64,000 bases of DNA from Proales similis. Taxonomy: Eukaryota; Rotifera; Eurotatoria; Ploima; Proalidae. Positions within the stretch are counted from its first letter, which is position 1. Every line of letters begins with the position of its first letter. The stretch covers positions 744,001 to 808,000 of the forward strand of contig JAGVRJ010000008.1 of NCBI GenBank assembly GCA_019059635.1, in the 5' to 3' direction. The position numbers and the translations under genes were made by a program. Under the pieces are notes generated by a model. The model saw only the letters and a list, made by a program, of their open reading frames with translations, was not told the origin of the DNA and made no database searches. Shown piece by piece: positions 51,563 to 63,047 of this stretch.

Positions 51563-52000
51563 ATGAACGATTTCTACCTCCGTTACTATGTGGGCCACAA
51601 AGGCAAGTTTGGACACGAGTTCCTCGAGTTTGAGTTCAGACCAGACGGCAAGCTGCGATACGCCAACAATTCCAACTACAAGAACGACACGCTGATTCGC
51701 AAGGAATGCTACGTGAATCGAACCGTGATGGAGGAGCTGCGTCGAATCATCGACGACTCGGAGATTATGAAAGAGGACGACGAGCTGTGGCCGTCGCCCG
51801 ATCGAGTCGGCCGCCAAGAGCTCGAGATTGTAATGGGCGACGAGCACATCTCGTTCACAACCTCCAAAATCGGCTCGCTGGTCGACATCAACAACAGCAA
51901 AGACCCAGAAGGCCTCAGATGCTTCTACTATCTCGTCCAGGACATCAAGTGTCTCGTCTTTTCTCTCATAGGCCTTCACTTTAAAATCAAGCCTATCTAA
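51563..52000 (+). CDS. MAGOH: Exon junction complex protein Mago nashi
   Basis: An intronless frame of 145 residues that matches the length and sequence of MAGOH almost throughout: [43 protein letters not shown]-type segment [68 protein letters not shown] and a final HFKIKPI. MAGOH pairs with RBM8A/Y14 to lock eIF4A3 on spliced mRNA. No residue of the core stands out as lost. AATAAA at 52085-52090. Intronless structure is unusual in this window. Confidence 0.98.
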   Translation: MNDFYLRYYVGHKGKFGHEFLEFEFRPDGKLRYANNSNYKNDTLIRKECYVNRTVMEELRRIIDDSEIMKEDDELWPSPDRVGRQELEIVMGDEHISFTTSKIGSLVDINNSKDPEGLRCFYYLVQDIKCLVFSLIGLHFKIKPI

Positions 52001-52084
52001 GCAAATTGCCCCTTGACGGCTGGCATTCACCTGCTTTCTCAAGATTTTTCATAAATCTTCACACTCATTGTTGTGTCTAATCAG

Positions 52085-52090
52085 AATAAA
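52085..52090 (+). promoter_or_regulatory. Polyadenylation signal of MAGOH
   Basis: AATAAA 85 nt after the MAGOH stop codon. Confidence 0.6.
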
Positions 52091-52848
52091 CAATTGTGAA
52101 CCACTGTGCTCGCTCAGCTTTACATCCCACGTTCGTAGGCGAGTTAAATTCATGGTTTAGCTTTTGGACATTTTGGCCGGCCTTTTGGCATCGTCTCCCT
52201 GACAACTTCTCGTTCGGCAATTCAGCGGGTGCACTTACGATGACGACCGGACCTGCATCGACCCAAGACGCCCTCAACTGCCGGCTAAACTTGTCACTCA
52301 ACTTGTCTGGTTTGACGAGGTTGCTATTGAAAAATAACAAGCAGCCAGCGAATTGAATCGTGAGCGTTTTAGCCAGAAACAAGAGGCTTTCGAGAGGATT
52401 TGAAAGCGAGTTGTTGCATAAGCTTCAATTGTCCTTCTCAATCTAATTGTCCTCTTTGTTATTTGCGATGAGATTACTCGGAGTCGACTAATCGCATCTC
52501 ACTCGACCGATCAAATTTAATGTCTAACGATCACAAGTTTTGCTTTCAACTATTAATTGTTTGTTGTTTATTGATGATTAAAGAGAATGAATTAAGAGAG
52601 AGAAAATAGAAATCTTCAAGTCGATCAGAGAGAGAGAGAGAGAAATTGATGAAAATAAAAAAGCAAATTCGAACGAGCAATAGAACGAATGAAGGAATTT
52701 TAGAGTATTTCGATCGGTGCACGCCTGTGCACTCGGTGCATGCGAAGAGGAAACGTTGTTCTTTAAATAGAAGAAAAATAAAAAGAAGGGCCCAATAAAT
52801 AAAGATCTATTGTACAAAAGAGAGTATATTGATCGGAGGGCCCACAGT
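52091..52848 (+). other. Intergenic region between MAGOH and the Ig-like gene
   Basis: About 0.76 kb between convergent genes. It contains a GA tract near 52628-52642. No gene was seen. Confidence 0.5.
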
Positions 52849-53538
52849 TCACTGTCGTCTGATAAGAAGCGTCAAAGTGAGAATAGAGCTGGCAAGCAGC
52901 AGCAGGAGGCCATTGACGTGGCTCGTTGCACAGCCGCTCTGGTAACTCTGCGCTAAATAGAGCGAAAAATTAGACGAGAACGAGAAAAGCAGAGAGTTGT
53001 GAAATGCGCGAACCTCTCTCGTTCAGTCGGAGTCGTACGAGCTCAGTGCAGCCGTTCGGAATATAAAAGAGCCTGTAGTCGGTGAAGTAAGTCGAGTTGA
53101 GCAGCCTGACGCGCAGAATGCTTGTGGAGAAGGGTCCGGTCGTGCCAGAGCCGACATGATTGACGAGCTCGTGAGAGAACGGCGGATAGGTCTGGCCGTC
53201 GATGTCGTAGGCCACTCGTTGCATGTCGCCGAATTCGAACCGCCACATGATGTTCTCTGCGTCGATTTGCTTCTGAAATATACATTCGATCTGAATGGTC
53301 TTGTTGAGGAACTGGGAGTCGAGCGAGGCTATTTGCGGCGAGCAGTTCAATATCGGATAGCCTTTGACCGATTTTTATTCACCAGTTCAGAGTGAGCTTG
53401 CAGAACAAAGTTTAAAAGTAACTTACAACCAGTGGCGTCGGCATATTGGCAAACGAGCAAAAGCAGCAGAACGGCCGCCGTCAAGTCTGCGTTCATTTTC
53501 GATCGATTTCCACGCAGTTGGTTAAAGTTGTTTGGCAT
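52849..53538 (-). CDS. Small secreted or GPI-anchored protein with one Ig-like domain
   Basis: Three exons give about 190 residues. The signal peptide is LTAAVLLLLLVCQYADAT, reached from either of two in-frame ATGs (53538 or 53496; the latter gives the more usual signal peptide). One Ig-like domain follows: C in NKTIQIECIF, W in NIMWRFEFGD, and the F-strand-like DYRLFYIPNGC. N-glycosylation sites include NKT and NST. The C-terminus is a hydrophobic tail (GLLLLLASSILTLTLLIRRQ) after a Ser/Gly/Cys/Ala stretch, as expected for a GPI-anchor signal or a single membrane helix. The joins TGGTT|GTAAGT and GAGAG|GTTCGC keep phase 1. It is probably a cell-surface adhesion or receptor-type molecule; the orthologue is unknown. 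Confidence 0.72.
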
Positions 53539-55136
53539 CGAGCGTTTCGCATTCAGTTCGAGTCAGTCAGATGAGTAGCATTGCTCGGCTATTTGCGCTG
53601 GCCGTGTTCTTCTAAATCGAAGCGAATAAGAATGAACGAGCGCAAATGGAGAAGTGAAGTCGTGCATGCTTTAAATTAGTTGGACAAAAACGAAAACAAC
53701 AAAAGTGCGAACTTAAAATGCTCGCTTGAATTGTCCGATCGCGATTGAAATTTGTGGCCGAATGAAAGTCGATGTCAAAGCCAATCGACACCAGTGGCAT
53801 AGAAACGCCCAAGGTGAACCGCGTGTCCGGTGGGCACAATACAAAATCGAAATAATTGCACCCTGCATCCATTCACTGGCTCGCTTATCGTCTCTCGTCA
53901 TTTCGCTCGCTCTAAACTCGTCCACGGTAATGAAGGCGGCCAACTTGTTTTACGAGCGAATTATTAATCTTATTTAATTACAAGCCCCCCTTCATCTTTC
54001 TCCGGACACACACTCGCACGCGGCCGATTCGCTCACTCATTCGTTGTAAAGGCGCTTGTAAGTGGCCATTAAGGTGAGAGGCGGTGATGACAACGCTCCT
54101 CTGCTATTTGCGTTCACATAATCGCCTCGTCCTAGTTGCTTTACGCGACACTGCCGCTTATCGGTTCGTCCATTCAAGTCGTTTCGAATTAATTCGACGC
54201 CGCGCGAGAGAAATATAGGCGTCGTCCGAGCGGCGGACGGGCGGTGCAGGGCGAAAACATTTAATTGAAATTTGCTCGGTCGAAAAAAGGGCTAGAGGGC
54301 GGCGAAGATAAGATAACGACGATTGATGGCGGCCACAAACAACATTATAGCCGCAGCCAAAATTGCTTGAGAGGCAGCTGTGGTGGTAATGGCCGCCTAG
54401 ATGGCGTCGATGGTAATCGAGTGCATGGTTGTGGCGTCGTCGCGAGTGGCGCAGTTGCATTCAATTGTGCGGCGTTGGCGGCGGTCACATTAAACCGATG
54501 TTTGTGCACGGCTTGGCCACAAACCCAAATCCGAAGGCATTAGAGTTTCGCTGCAAACAAATAGACGGTCATTAGCTCTATTCAGTTTGGACGAAAATTC
54601 ATCAAATAGAGAAACAAAAGAAGGCAATGCGGCCGACCAGTCTCACGCATCTCATAAACAAACGCCCAATGCAAATAGATTTAGATGGGGTTTGATTTAA
54701 TCATGATGCAAATATTGCAAACTGTTCTAGACGCAGAAATTCTTCTTCTGTTGTTTTTTTTTTCAAATCAAGTGGACCCCAAGTTAATAAAGCAGGCGCC
54801 CGAGGCTGGTCACTCTCTCACTATCTTTGCATCAATTAGTCCATTTCCATTTGAAAATAGAGCGCTCAGTCGTGGTGGCGGAAGGCCACTTGAGATCGTT
54901 CGAGCCTTGATCCTTTTAATCATGCTGCTCTTCGGCTGCTACTGCTTTTGACGATGCTGCTGCCGCTGCTTCTGATTATTTTATGACGTTGTTGCCCTGC
55001 CAATTGAGATTCAGTGAGGTCGATTAGGCTCGAATGGCAGAGGGCATTGGAATTTGAAACCTCAAGTTGCAGTCGAGCTATTTTTTTTTTGCGATTGTAA
55101 TGAAGCGACCGAAATGAATTACAAAGTAAGTGAGTA

Positions 55137-55156
55137 TGTGTGTGTGTGTGTGTGTG
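55137..55156 (+). repeat. TG microsatellite
   Basis: Ten uninterrupted TG units in a gene-free region. Confidence 0.85.
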
Positions 55157-57210
55157 CCATACGATATGAGGTGCCCAATGCGAAATGCGATCCCTACTCG
55201 CATCAATTCAACGACGCGCGAGATAAAGTTAATTATTGGCCTAATCGAGTGGAATAAAGTGTAGTCGATAACTGTCATGTGGCCTCATCTTTTTCTAAGA
55301 TTCTGGCCGAATGAAAGAAGCCATCGTCATCTTCTATTCTTGCCCTTCTCTCCATTTCATCCCAATCTTGGTCTTATTCTCTCTCTCACTCACTCACACA
55401 CACTCACTCACTCTGCTTGCTTGCCTCTCTCGCTCTCTCTCTTTTTCTGGGGCTCGGCTCTCGTCCTCGTGACGCATTCTGTTAGAACAAAATCCTATAA
55501 ATCACAAATTTGACGCGATATGAATAAAAATCTAATTAATCGAGAGGCCCGCTCATCAGACTTTTAACGAGCCCGACGATGCGTGAAGGCGTGCGGATGC
55601 CCATGTCAACGCTACCTAAACATATCGAACCTATCGCTTCTCCTAATGAGTTTGCTTTCCGATTATGGCGCACGCAACAAAGATTAGCAACCATTAGAAC
55701 GGCGCCGTTCAAGGATCGTCTTGTTTGCTTGCGCGACGTGCTAATAGCCGTTCAACACAATGCCAGTTCACGTGCTCCAACTGCCCTCTCTTTCTCTTTG
55801 CCTATTACGCACGCACAATAGCAAGCTGAACTCATTCTGGCCTGGCGTTGGGTCACTCTCTGGTCCATGCAATCGATAAATTATTCGCTCGGGTCGGTGC
55901 GGATTAGCTGCGATTAAAGAAGGAAGAGATGAAATTGGGGCGAGCATTAGCGGGCTAAAACTGAATGGCGGAAGGGCAGGAAAAGCGTGGGGCTGTTTAA
56001 GCAAAAGGAAAGCTTCGTTTTACTCGGAAGTACTATAATCAGTTAAATCGAGCACGATTCAGAATGAAATAGGCAAGTAACGTCCAATAAGAGACAACCG
56101 AGTGCATATGACATGTCCCCGGCTTAGGCCGTCACGCAGGCAGGCCAGCGAGCGAGCAAGCGGCCAACGGACCGACTAAACTCGCGCCGGCTATAAATCA
56201 TGCCGCGTGTATGAATGAATGGATGAGTGAGAGCTCTCAAGCGAATCAAAGATCGAAGCGAGCCGATTGCTGTTTTAGCTGTTGCCATTCACGTCGCACT
56301 CAGGCCGGATGTGGCTGCTTTTTTATTAAATGACGCGTGAAACGTTTAGGCGTCAAAATTTATTAAAAGTGAAATGTAGCGCAAGCGATGCGAGGTTCCG
56401 GCTCTTGTTTTCGTTGCGGCTTCAAGCCCAAACTCATTCAGCCACACACACACACCTGGTCAGTGCGAGCACTCACTCATTAAGGCGCGCTCGCACGTGC
56501 TCTTTTCATTTGTCAGCTTGGACAAGCGAGCGAGAAAAATTTAAGTGACCGAGAGTAAATTAATTAGCAAGCAGTGGCCATTATTTAACAACTAGCATCA
56601 ACTTTGATGAGTAAAACTCGGCTCGAACCGGAAGGATCAGGACTGCAAGTCTACACACACAACGCATGCACACAATTACATGGACGCTAATGGGCAGAGC
56701 AGAGTGGCCTATTCGCGCTGCGGCTCAATTGGCGCTGTGAACTCTTTAAAGGTTAATAAGCCGACAGACCACCGACAACGCTGCTGCTTCTTTTTCGCCT
56801 TCTTCTGCTCGAGCCATTAATCCGATCAAATTCGCGCAGATGCATTTAAGCGGCTGCCCGCTAAATATGCAAAATAGGGAATTTAAAACTGACGTTCTAC
56901 TGGCCACTAGTCGTACAGAGAGAGAGAGAGAGTCAAACCCCAGCCGATTGCATTTGTGCTCTGTGTGGCACTGCTGACCCGATCGATGATGTTGATCTCG
57001 TTATTAACATTCTAATTTGAATTTGAGGCTTGTGAGGAGCAGATCCGATATAAACAACTGGCCTCTTGCTCTTTCGCTCTATTCAACTACTTTCCTACTC
57101 TCTTTCTCTCCAGCTAATTTCGCTTCCAAGATAGGTCGCTCTCAATCAGCTAAGTAAATAAGGCGATTTAAACAAAAGTGCGTATGGCTTGTTGGGCAAA
57201 TAGACCGCCG

Positions 57211-57233
57211 CTGTTGCTGCTGCTGCTGCTGCT
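57211..57233 (+). repeat. CTG trinucleotide repeat
   Basis: CTG-TTG-(CTG)n, seven to eight units, about 270 bp beyond the stop of the ankyrin gene. On the minus strand it reads CAG and could lie in that gene's 3' UTR. Confidence 0.75.
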
Positions 57234-57499
57234 TTAGCTGCGATTGGCACACACAAATAACAACAACAAAAACAACAAAAGATCGAAACAAAATAACTTT
57301 GAAATTAAATGGCTTGACCTTGTCCCATGAACAGCACATGCGAGGCAGCGACCTAATTTAAAGATTGGTCCCTGTGTCAAGTTTGTGGCCTCGCAGCAGC
57401 AGTCACTTTTGATTTTTGTTTTTTTCTCTGAATTTACTGCGTCCGTTTTGATGCGATGAACAAAATAGCAATGCTGATGAACATTGTGATGATGTGGCT

Positions 57500-59215
57500 C
57501 TAATCGCTCGCACATCGCGTGCGTCTTTCCTTCGGCCTGACCGAAGCGCTTGGAGGATGTTTGTCGAGTTGGTTGAGCGAGTTGCTCTTCAGTTTGACTT
57601 GCAGAGGAGGAGCACTCTCAATTCGGTCTTGCATTGCTCTCATTGCCTCCAGTAGCTGATCTGGTCTAATCAAATGCAAACTCAATAGAAGCCGAAGCAT
57701 TTCATGATCGTTGTCGACCAGCAGATCAATCAATGCAGAATGCAGCTGATTTAGCTCACGCTCGTCGCTCGGCCTGAAACCGTGTTGTACAAGAAGCTCG
57801 ACTAGCTCGTGGTTGGAGGAGAAAAGTGCTTCGTGGAAGCAAATGCCTGCTTCCGTGTGATCAAGACGGGCGCCGCTTTCAATCAGTAGACGAGCGATCC
57901 GCGTATGGCCGGAAAGAGCGGCCAGAAACAGCGGTGTCTCGCCTCCTTTTCCTCCTCTTTCGTTAATTGGACAGCCGTAATCGATAAGCAGACGCGCGAT
58001 CGCCTCGTTTTCACATTGCGCTCTTGCGACGCAGTGCAAGGCGGTCAGATTAAGTTGACGGTTTATCACCGGATCGGCACTTTTGCTCATCAAGTGCTCG
58101 ACCATTTGCAAATTGGCTCGTTCGCATGCGGCCCACAACGGGTTCAGAACGAGGCCGGTCTCGTCCTCTTTGTATTCGTTCAACTCAAATCCGGCCTGCA
58201 GAAGCAGGTCAACTAGTTCCAAATTGCTCTGGGACGCAGCCTCAGTCAAATAAGAAACACTTTTGCTCGAGTAAGAGAAACCGGCCTCGAGTAAATATTT
58301 GACCAGTTTGCTCGAGCCTTCGAATATAGCCACGCTCAAACAAGTGATCAACTCCTGGTTGGCGTAGTTTACATCGGCGCCATGTTTGATCAACACTTTC
58401 ACCAAATCCAAATTTTCCTGCTCGCACGCGTACATGAGCGGGGTGAAGCCGTCCACATCTGCCTGATTCAGACTGTCCGAATCGAACACTTCACTCAGCA
58501 ATCGTTCCACAATGTCCACATGCTGAGCTTGCTCTGATGGCGTAAACGAATCGTTGGCTGGCGCATAGGGCTTGCAAATTAAATGCAGAATCGTCTTGCC
58601 GCTCTGGTCCACTTGTCTCAGCTGGGCTTTCAAATCGATGAGAAGCTCAAGAATGTCGAGCTTTTTGTAATAGGCGGCTCCATGAGCACAAGTGCACTTG
58701 TGTATGTTCAAATGGTTCAAGTCGACGTCGTGCTGGACCAAGGCCTGGCACACGCGGAGATCGGCCGCTTTGGTTGCCCAGTGTTATGCCGTGTTGCCCA
58801 GCGAGTCGTGATGATTCATGTCCGCTCCGGCGGATGCAAGCAACTCGATGCACTTGTCTCGTTCGTTTCTAATCGCATCTGGGCCCACACCGGCGCAGAA
58901 ATAGAGCGGAGTGAGCTGAGCGATCGAATCGTACTCGCATTCTTGATGAGCCAGTGCTCGGTTTTGGCTCAAATACTTTTCGACAAGTGAAGCGATTCCG
59001 TACGCACAAGCCATATGAATTGGCTTGAGGTGCCTGGAGGCAGAGCGAGCCACAATGAGCTGAAGGATCTCGTCCACCTGCTCAAAATCGTCTTGCTCCA
59101 GCGCCTCCAGAACAATTTCAAGCTCTCTATCTCCTGAGCTGCTCGACTCGTCAATGTGCTCGTCGAATGACGGTGAGCCTGTCGAGCTCGGAATCAACTC
59201 GATCTGTCGGTGCAT
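57500..59215 (-). CDS. Ankyrin-repeat protein, interrupted by an in-frame TAA
   Basis: Read on the minus strand from the ATG at 59215, one frame runs 572 codons to 57500 and is broken only by TAA at codon 144 (58786-58784). Both parts are in the same frame. The sequence has about ten ankyrin repeats, such as LKPIHMACAYGIASLVEKYL, GFTPLMYACEQENLDLVKVL, NLTALHCVARAQCENEAIAR and ETPLFLAALSGHTRIARLL. The stop falls exactly where the repeat consensus GNTALHWA needs Leu (GNTA-stop-HWA), so one base change from TTA explains it. The N-terminal 45 residues are acidic and Ser-rich. The C-terminal 40 are basic and disordered. No SOCS box, DHHC or other partner domain is seen, so the role is unknown. It is either a polymorphic/pseudogene allele or a sequence error. 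Head to head with FIGNL1. Confidence 0.8.
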
Positions 59216-59606
59216 GTCGAACGGCTCTGTGGTTTATTGAATTTAGCAACCAACCTGCTCACTCTGTTTGAGGTGTGTATTGCCAAGTTTTAGGGAAGCG
59301 TGCTTCAACACCGCTCTGCAGAGTAATTAATGAAGCTCGACTAAAACGCTTTTCTCTTCTTAGTCACCATAGAAATTATGTTCTGGCACTTGCACATCGA
59401 TCGGGGTCTGAGCGCAGCTCTGCAGCCTTGTTTACAAAACTCAAGTCACTTGTTAAGCTTTGTTTTGAAACAGAGAACTTGAAAAGCGGGCATTTCTCAC
59501 TCTGTTCTTCTTATTTTCTTTCATTAATTTTGAGCTGTGCAGAGCAGGGCAAGTCGCTTTCGCTTTCCACTTCCTTTCGCTGTCACATGAGTCGTACAGC
59601 CGAGTG
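59216..59606 (+). promoter_or_regulatory. Head-to-head interval of ankyrin gene and FIGNL1
   Basis: 391 bp between two divergent start codons. No other gene was seen, so both promoters should be here. Confidence 0.5.
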
Positions 59607-62310
59607 ATGATGAACGACGAGATTCTAAATCGACTGCAGGCGATCGAAATCGACTCCTCCCGTCTCATTGATTATTTAACCTGCAGTGCGACGCCCACTG
59701 CCAGAGATTATGTGATTGAGCAAAGAATCTCAACAAATGCCGCTCGAATTCAAACTGAACTAGACCAGGCGCTCTACCATTCAATGTAAGACGCAGCCGC
59801 CGCGCTCTACTTCGCCGAACTCGACGAGTCAAGGCGCTTTATTGCCTTTCATATTTTTTTAGAATCGATGCCACCGATTTCCACCTCTTGGTCAATTTCT
59901 ACGACTCAAAGCTGCGTAATCGAATTCAAGAATGCTCTAGTCTTGTAACAAATTTCGCCCACCGAGACGGTTTGACCCAGTTCTTCACCTCGAGTCTCTT
60001 TCGGCTGTTAACAGGAAATTTCGTCTAGTGACCAAACTTGTTTCCCAGTCCCATTCGAATTGTAAATCTTTTATTGAACAATTTCAACATTCGGGTCTCT
60101 TTAACTTGTTAATTGGCAGGCAAGAATAAGTTTGAGCTGTCGGTGGACGAGTTTCTTGAGTTTGCCAGCGAAAACGCCCATAGGGAAGTAGCGTTGAGCA
60201 AAGAGATCTGGTCTGCTCGGCTTGAAGAGGACCTGTTCACGATGCGATCGGTCAAGGCAGCGACTGGCGGCTCGACAAGAGAAGTCAACAGCTCTGTGCA
60301 GAGTTGTGAGCCGACACGTAAATCAGAATGGGAATCGAACGCGAGCGAAAATCAAGTTCTGACCGCAAACAAAAATTGTTTAAACACTGCCAGTTCACAG
60401 CGGCCCTACTTGAACAGAGCGAGCAGTCTGCAGGCGAACGGCTTGAGCTCTTCGACAAGCAATGGAAGCATCTCTTACAATCCGGCTGCGTCGATTGTTA
60501 ATAGTCTGAATGGCAAGCGTAAATCAAACCGTTCTATGCGCTTGAGTGGAAGCTTAAAAGTCTTGTTAAGCGGCCAATAAATGCACCTCGCTCAAGTATG
60601 AACCGAGAGCCTCCAAGGTGGGTCCGTGCACGGCAAAGCTTGAATTTCCTGTCTAATCAGAACGTGTATCAAAGTGCTACAAAAGACGAAACGAAGAAGA
60701 CTTGGCTTCGGTGGTCAATGAAGAAGGCGAAGCAGACAGTCCGTCCGCTTTCAAATCGGCCAGCGAACAGCTCGTGATAAACAATGCGAACAAAGGCAAC
60801 GGCACCGCACCAGGCCCGAACGGAGGCTACAGTCGACGACCGCTGACCAATCCGGCCAAGTGCGCTTCAGCTCCTTTTCAATTAGTCTCGCTTGTTCAAC
60901 GCCCAGGTCCCTAGGCGGAGTGTACACAGCAAATTTAATTTGCCCATTCGCAATAACAACGAAAACGAGCAAACTAATCAGACGGGCAGAGTTCATGAAA
61001 AGTGCTCGAGCGAGCAAGAGTGCGAGATTCCGGCGTTGAAGAATGTCGACCAAAAGCTGGTGGAAATAATCACGAGCGAAGTAATGGACAAAACGCCGCC
61101 CATCACTTGGAACGACATCGCCGGCCTTGAATTTGTGAAGAAAACCATCCAGGAGATTGTGATTTGGCCGATGCTGCGACCGTAATTGCACAACAAATTT
61201 CGAGCGAATTTCATCTAATTCAGTCATTCATTTGCAAATCAGTGACATATTCAACGGCCTTAGAGGACCTCCCAAAGGTTTACTTCTGTTCGGCCCGCCT
61301 GGAACCGGAAAGACGCTGATCGGTTTGATTTGAATTGCGCATTTCTATTTCTCGTGCACTCTGCTTCAAGGCAATTTACTAATCAAAGCCAAGTGCATAG
61401 CCAACGAGTCCAAATCGACATTTTTCAACATAAGCGCATCAACACTGACATCCAAGTGGGCAAGTGAATCGAGCCTTGTCGGAAATGTGCAGCCTTGACT
61501 AATTGAGGCTTTCAGCAAGGCGAGAGCGAGAAACTGGTGAAGGTGCTGTTCGAGGTGGCTCGTGCCTTCCAGCCGTCGGTGATATTCCTGGACGAGATCG
61601 ACTCGTTGCTTTCGCAGCGTTCAGACGACGATCGCGAGTCATCCAGAAGATTGAAAACTGAATTTTTCATTCAAATGGACGGAGCGGGCACCTCCAGCGA
61701 AGAGCGAATTCTTCTAATCGGAGCCACTAATCGGTTTCTTTTCTGCTTCTAAATAATTAAATTTGTCACGCAGCAATTCTAAAACGCAACAGGCCGCAGG
61801 AGCTAGACGATGCAGCAAGACGTCGATTCGTAAAGAGGCTTTACGTTCCGTTGCCTGAGCACACAGGCCGACGACAAATCGTTCAAAACCTATTAAATAA
61901 GAATCAATCTCACGACCTGAGCGAGCAAGAGCTTGAAGAGATTGCCAACGTCACCGACGGGTATTCAGGAGCGGACATGACCAATTTGTGCCGGGAAGCG
62001 GGTAAAATTCGTGTCCGCCCTAAAGACGCTCTTCTGTGATCAAAATTGAATCTCAAAGCTCTCGGCCCGATCAGGAGTGTGGGCAGTTTCATTGAGACGA
62101 TCAGCAAAGATCAGGTTTGCATTGCGCAAGATGCATCGATTTGAATTCAATTCGTCGAGTTAAAATTAAAAAAAAAAGGTCCGGCCAATTCAGTACGACG
62201 ATTTCATGGACGCGATGAAACAAGTGCGTGCTTCGGTGTCTCAGAGCGACTTGGAAGCTTATTATAAATGGAACGATTTGTTTGGGTCGGTTCCAATTCT
62301 CAAGAGGTAG
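59607..62310 (+). CDS. FIGNL1: Fidgetin-like protein 1, AAA ATPase
   Basis: About ten exons. The C-terminal half is clear: [55 protein letters not shown] (Walker A), [17 protein letters not shown] (Walker B), [20 protein letters not shown] (sensor 1, Arg fingers), [20 protein letters not shown] and the [14 protein letters not shown] helix. Firm exons include ...-61181, 61243-61322, 61389-61459, 61516-61733, 61793-62001, 62059-62114 and 62179-62310. This pattern matches FIGNL1, which removes RAD51 filaments in homologous recombination, rather than spastin or katanin. The N-terminal exons (59607-59785; from about 59863; from about 60119; about 60680-60870; about 60902 onward) are Ser/Asn-rich and their joins are approximate. 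The intron at 61460 starts with GC. Confidence 0.9.
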
Positions 62311-63047
62311 ACTTGTCATCGAGCCTGGTGCACAGCCAAGCAACCAAGAAGAAAAAGCCAAATTAACGTGCGTGCTCTCTAGTTAGACTAATAAACTTGA
62401 TTAATTTCTGCTTCATTCGATATCTACGCACCCATGACGTCTATTTGATCAGATTATGTGACAGGCGCAATTCTTCACTCTTCTCCTTTCCTCCCTCCCT
62501 CTCTCTCTGCCTTATTTGCTTCCTATTGTTTTGTTTTTACTCGTTTCGGCTTGAGTACAGCGGTGCCTTCGGGGCAAGTTGTACTTTTGTGCTGGCATTC
62601 TTGACTAGCTATTAAGGTGTTTCAGAATTGCAATTGAATTGGATCGGTTCCATTGATTCATGCGAAATTCGCCAACGTTACAAATTTGGCCTCCTTTCTT
62701 CTGCTTTTTCTTCTCGTCGCCAAATCAAATTAAGAGCTCTTATCAGTAAAAGAGCAGCATTCTCCTGCTTTTGTTTGATTAATTATTTATGCCCTTTTCA
62801 ATGACAGCCTTCAGCTTCCTTGTCGCGTTTCGCGCTCCTCTTTTAAAAGCAAATGGATGAACCGCTCTGCTCATTAGAAGCGAACGAGAAAAACTGGCTG
62901 CAAATGGAAAGCTTTCACTTAGTCTTGCTTTATTACATATCTCTAATTGGCTTAATTTTATGCTTTTTCTTTGTTTTCTCGATTGCTCAAAGCCGACGCT
63001 TTTTCAATTGTTCCGTCACATAGATTTAAAATTTAGTAGAAAAAAAT
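62311..63047 (+). other. Intergenic region between FIGNL1 and the GPCR
   Basis: About 0.74 kb, CT- and T-rich, with no supported gene. Confidence 0.5.

Larger units (their letters stand above)
53539..57499 (+). other. Four-kilobase interval without recognisable genes
   Basis: The longest gene-free stretch in the window. It holds a TG repeat (55137-55156), CT/CA tracts near 55379-55443 and 56446-56457, a GA tract (56920-56934), a CTG repeat (57211-57233) and patches rich in TTAATTA-like sequence. Open frames are short, in no consistent frame and lack splice partners. It may hold regulatory elements or non-coding exons; I cannot show either. Confidence 0.5.

Noticed and set aside
51380-52042. 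220-codon frame antisense to MAGOH
   Set aside because: MAGOH on the plus strand is nearly identical to the family, so the antisense frame is a shadow.
55379-55443. CT/CA-rich repeats considered as a CRISPR-like or satellite array
   Set aside because: Simple dinucleotide tracts without regular repeat-spacer structure, in animal DNA.
58753-58786. Separate gene starting just after the ankyrin stop codon
   Set aside because: The downstream frame begins without an ATG in the middle of an ankyrin repeat whose first half lies before the stop. It is one interrupted gene.
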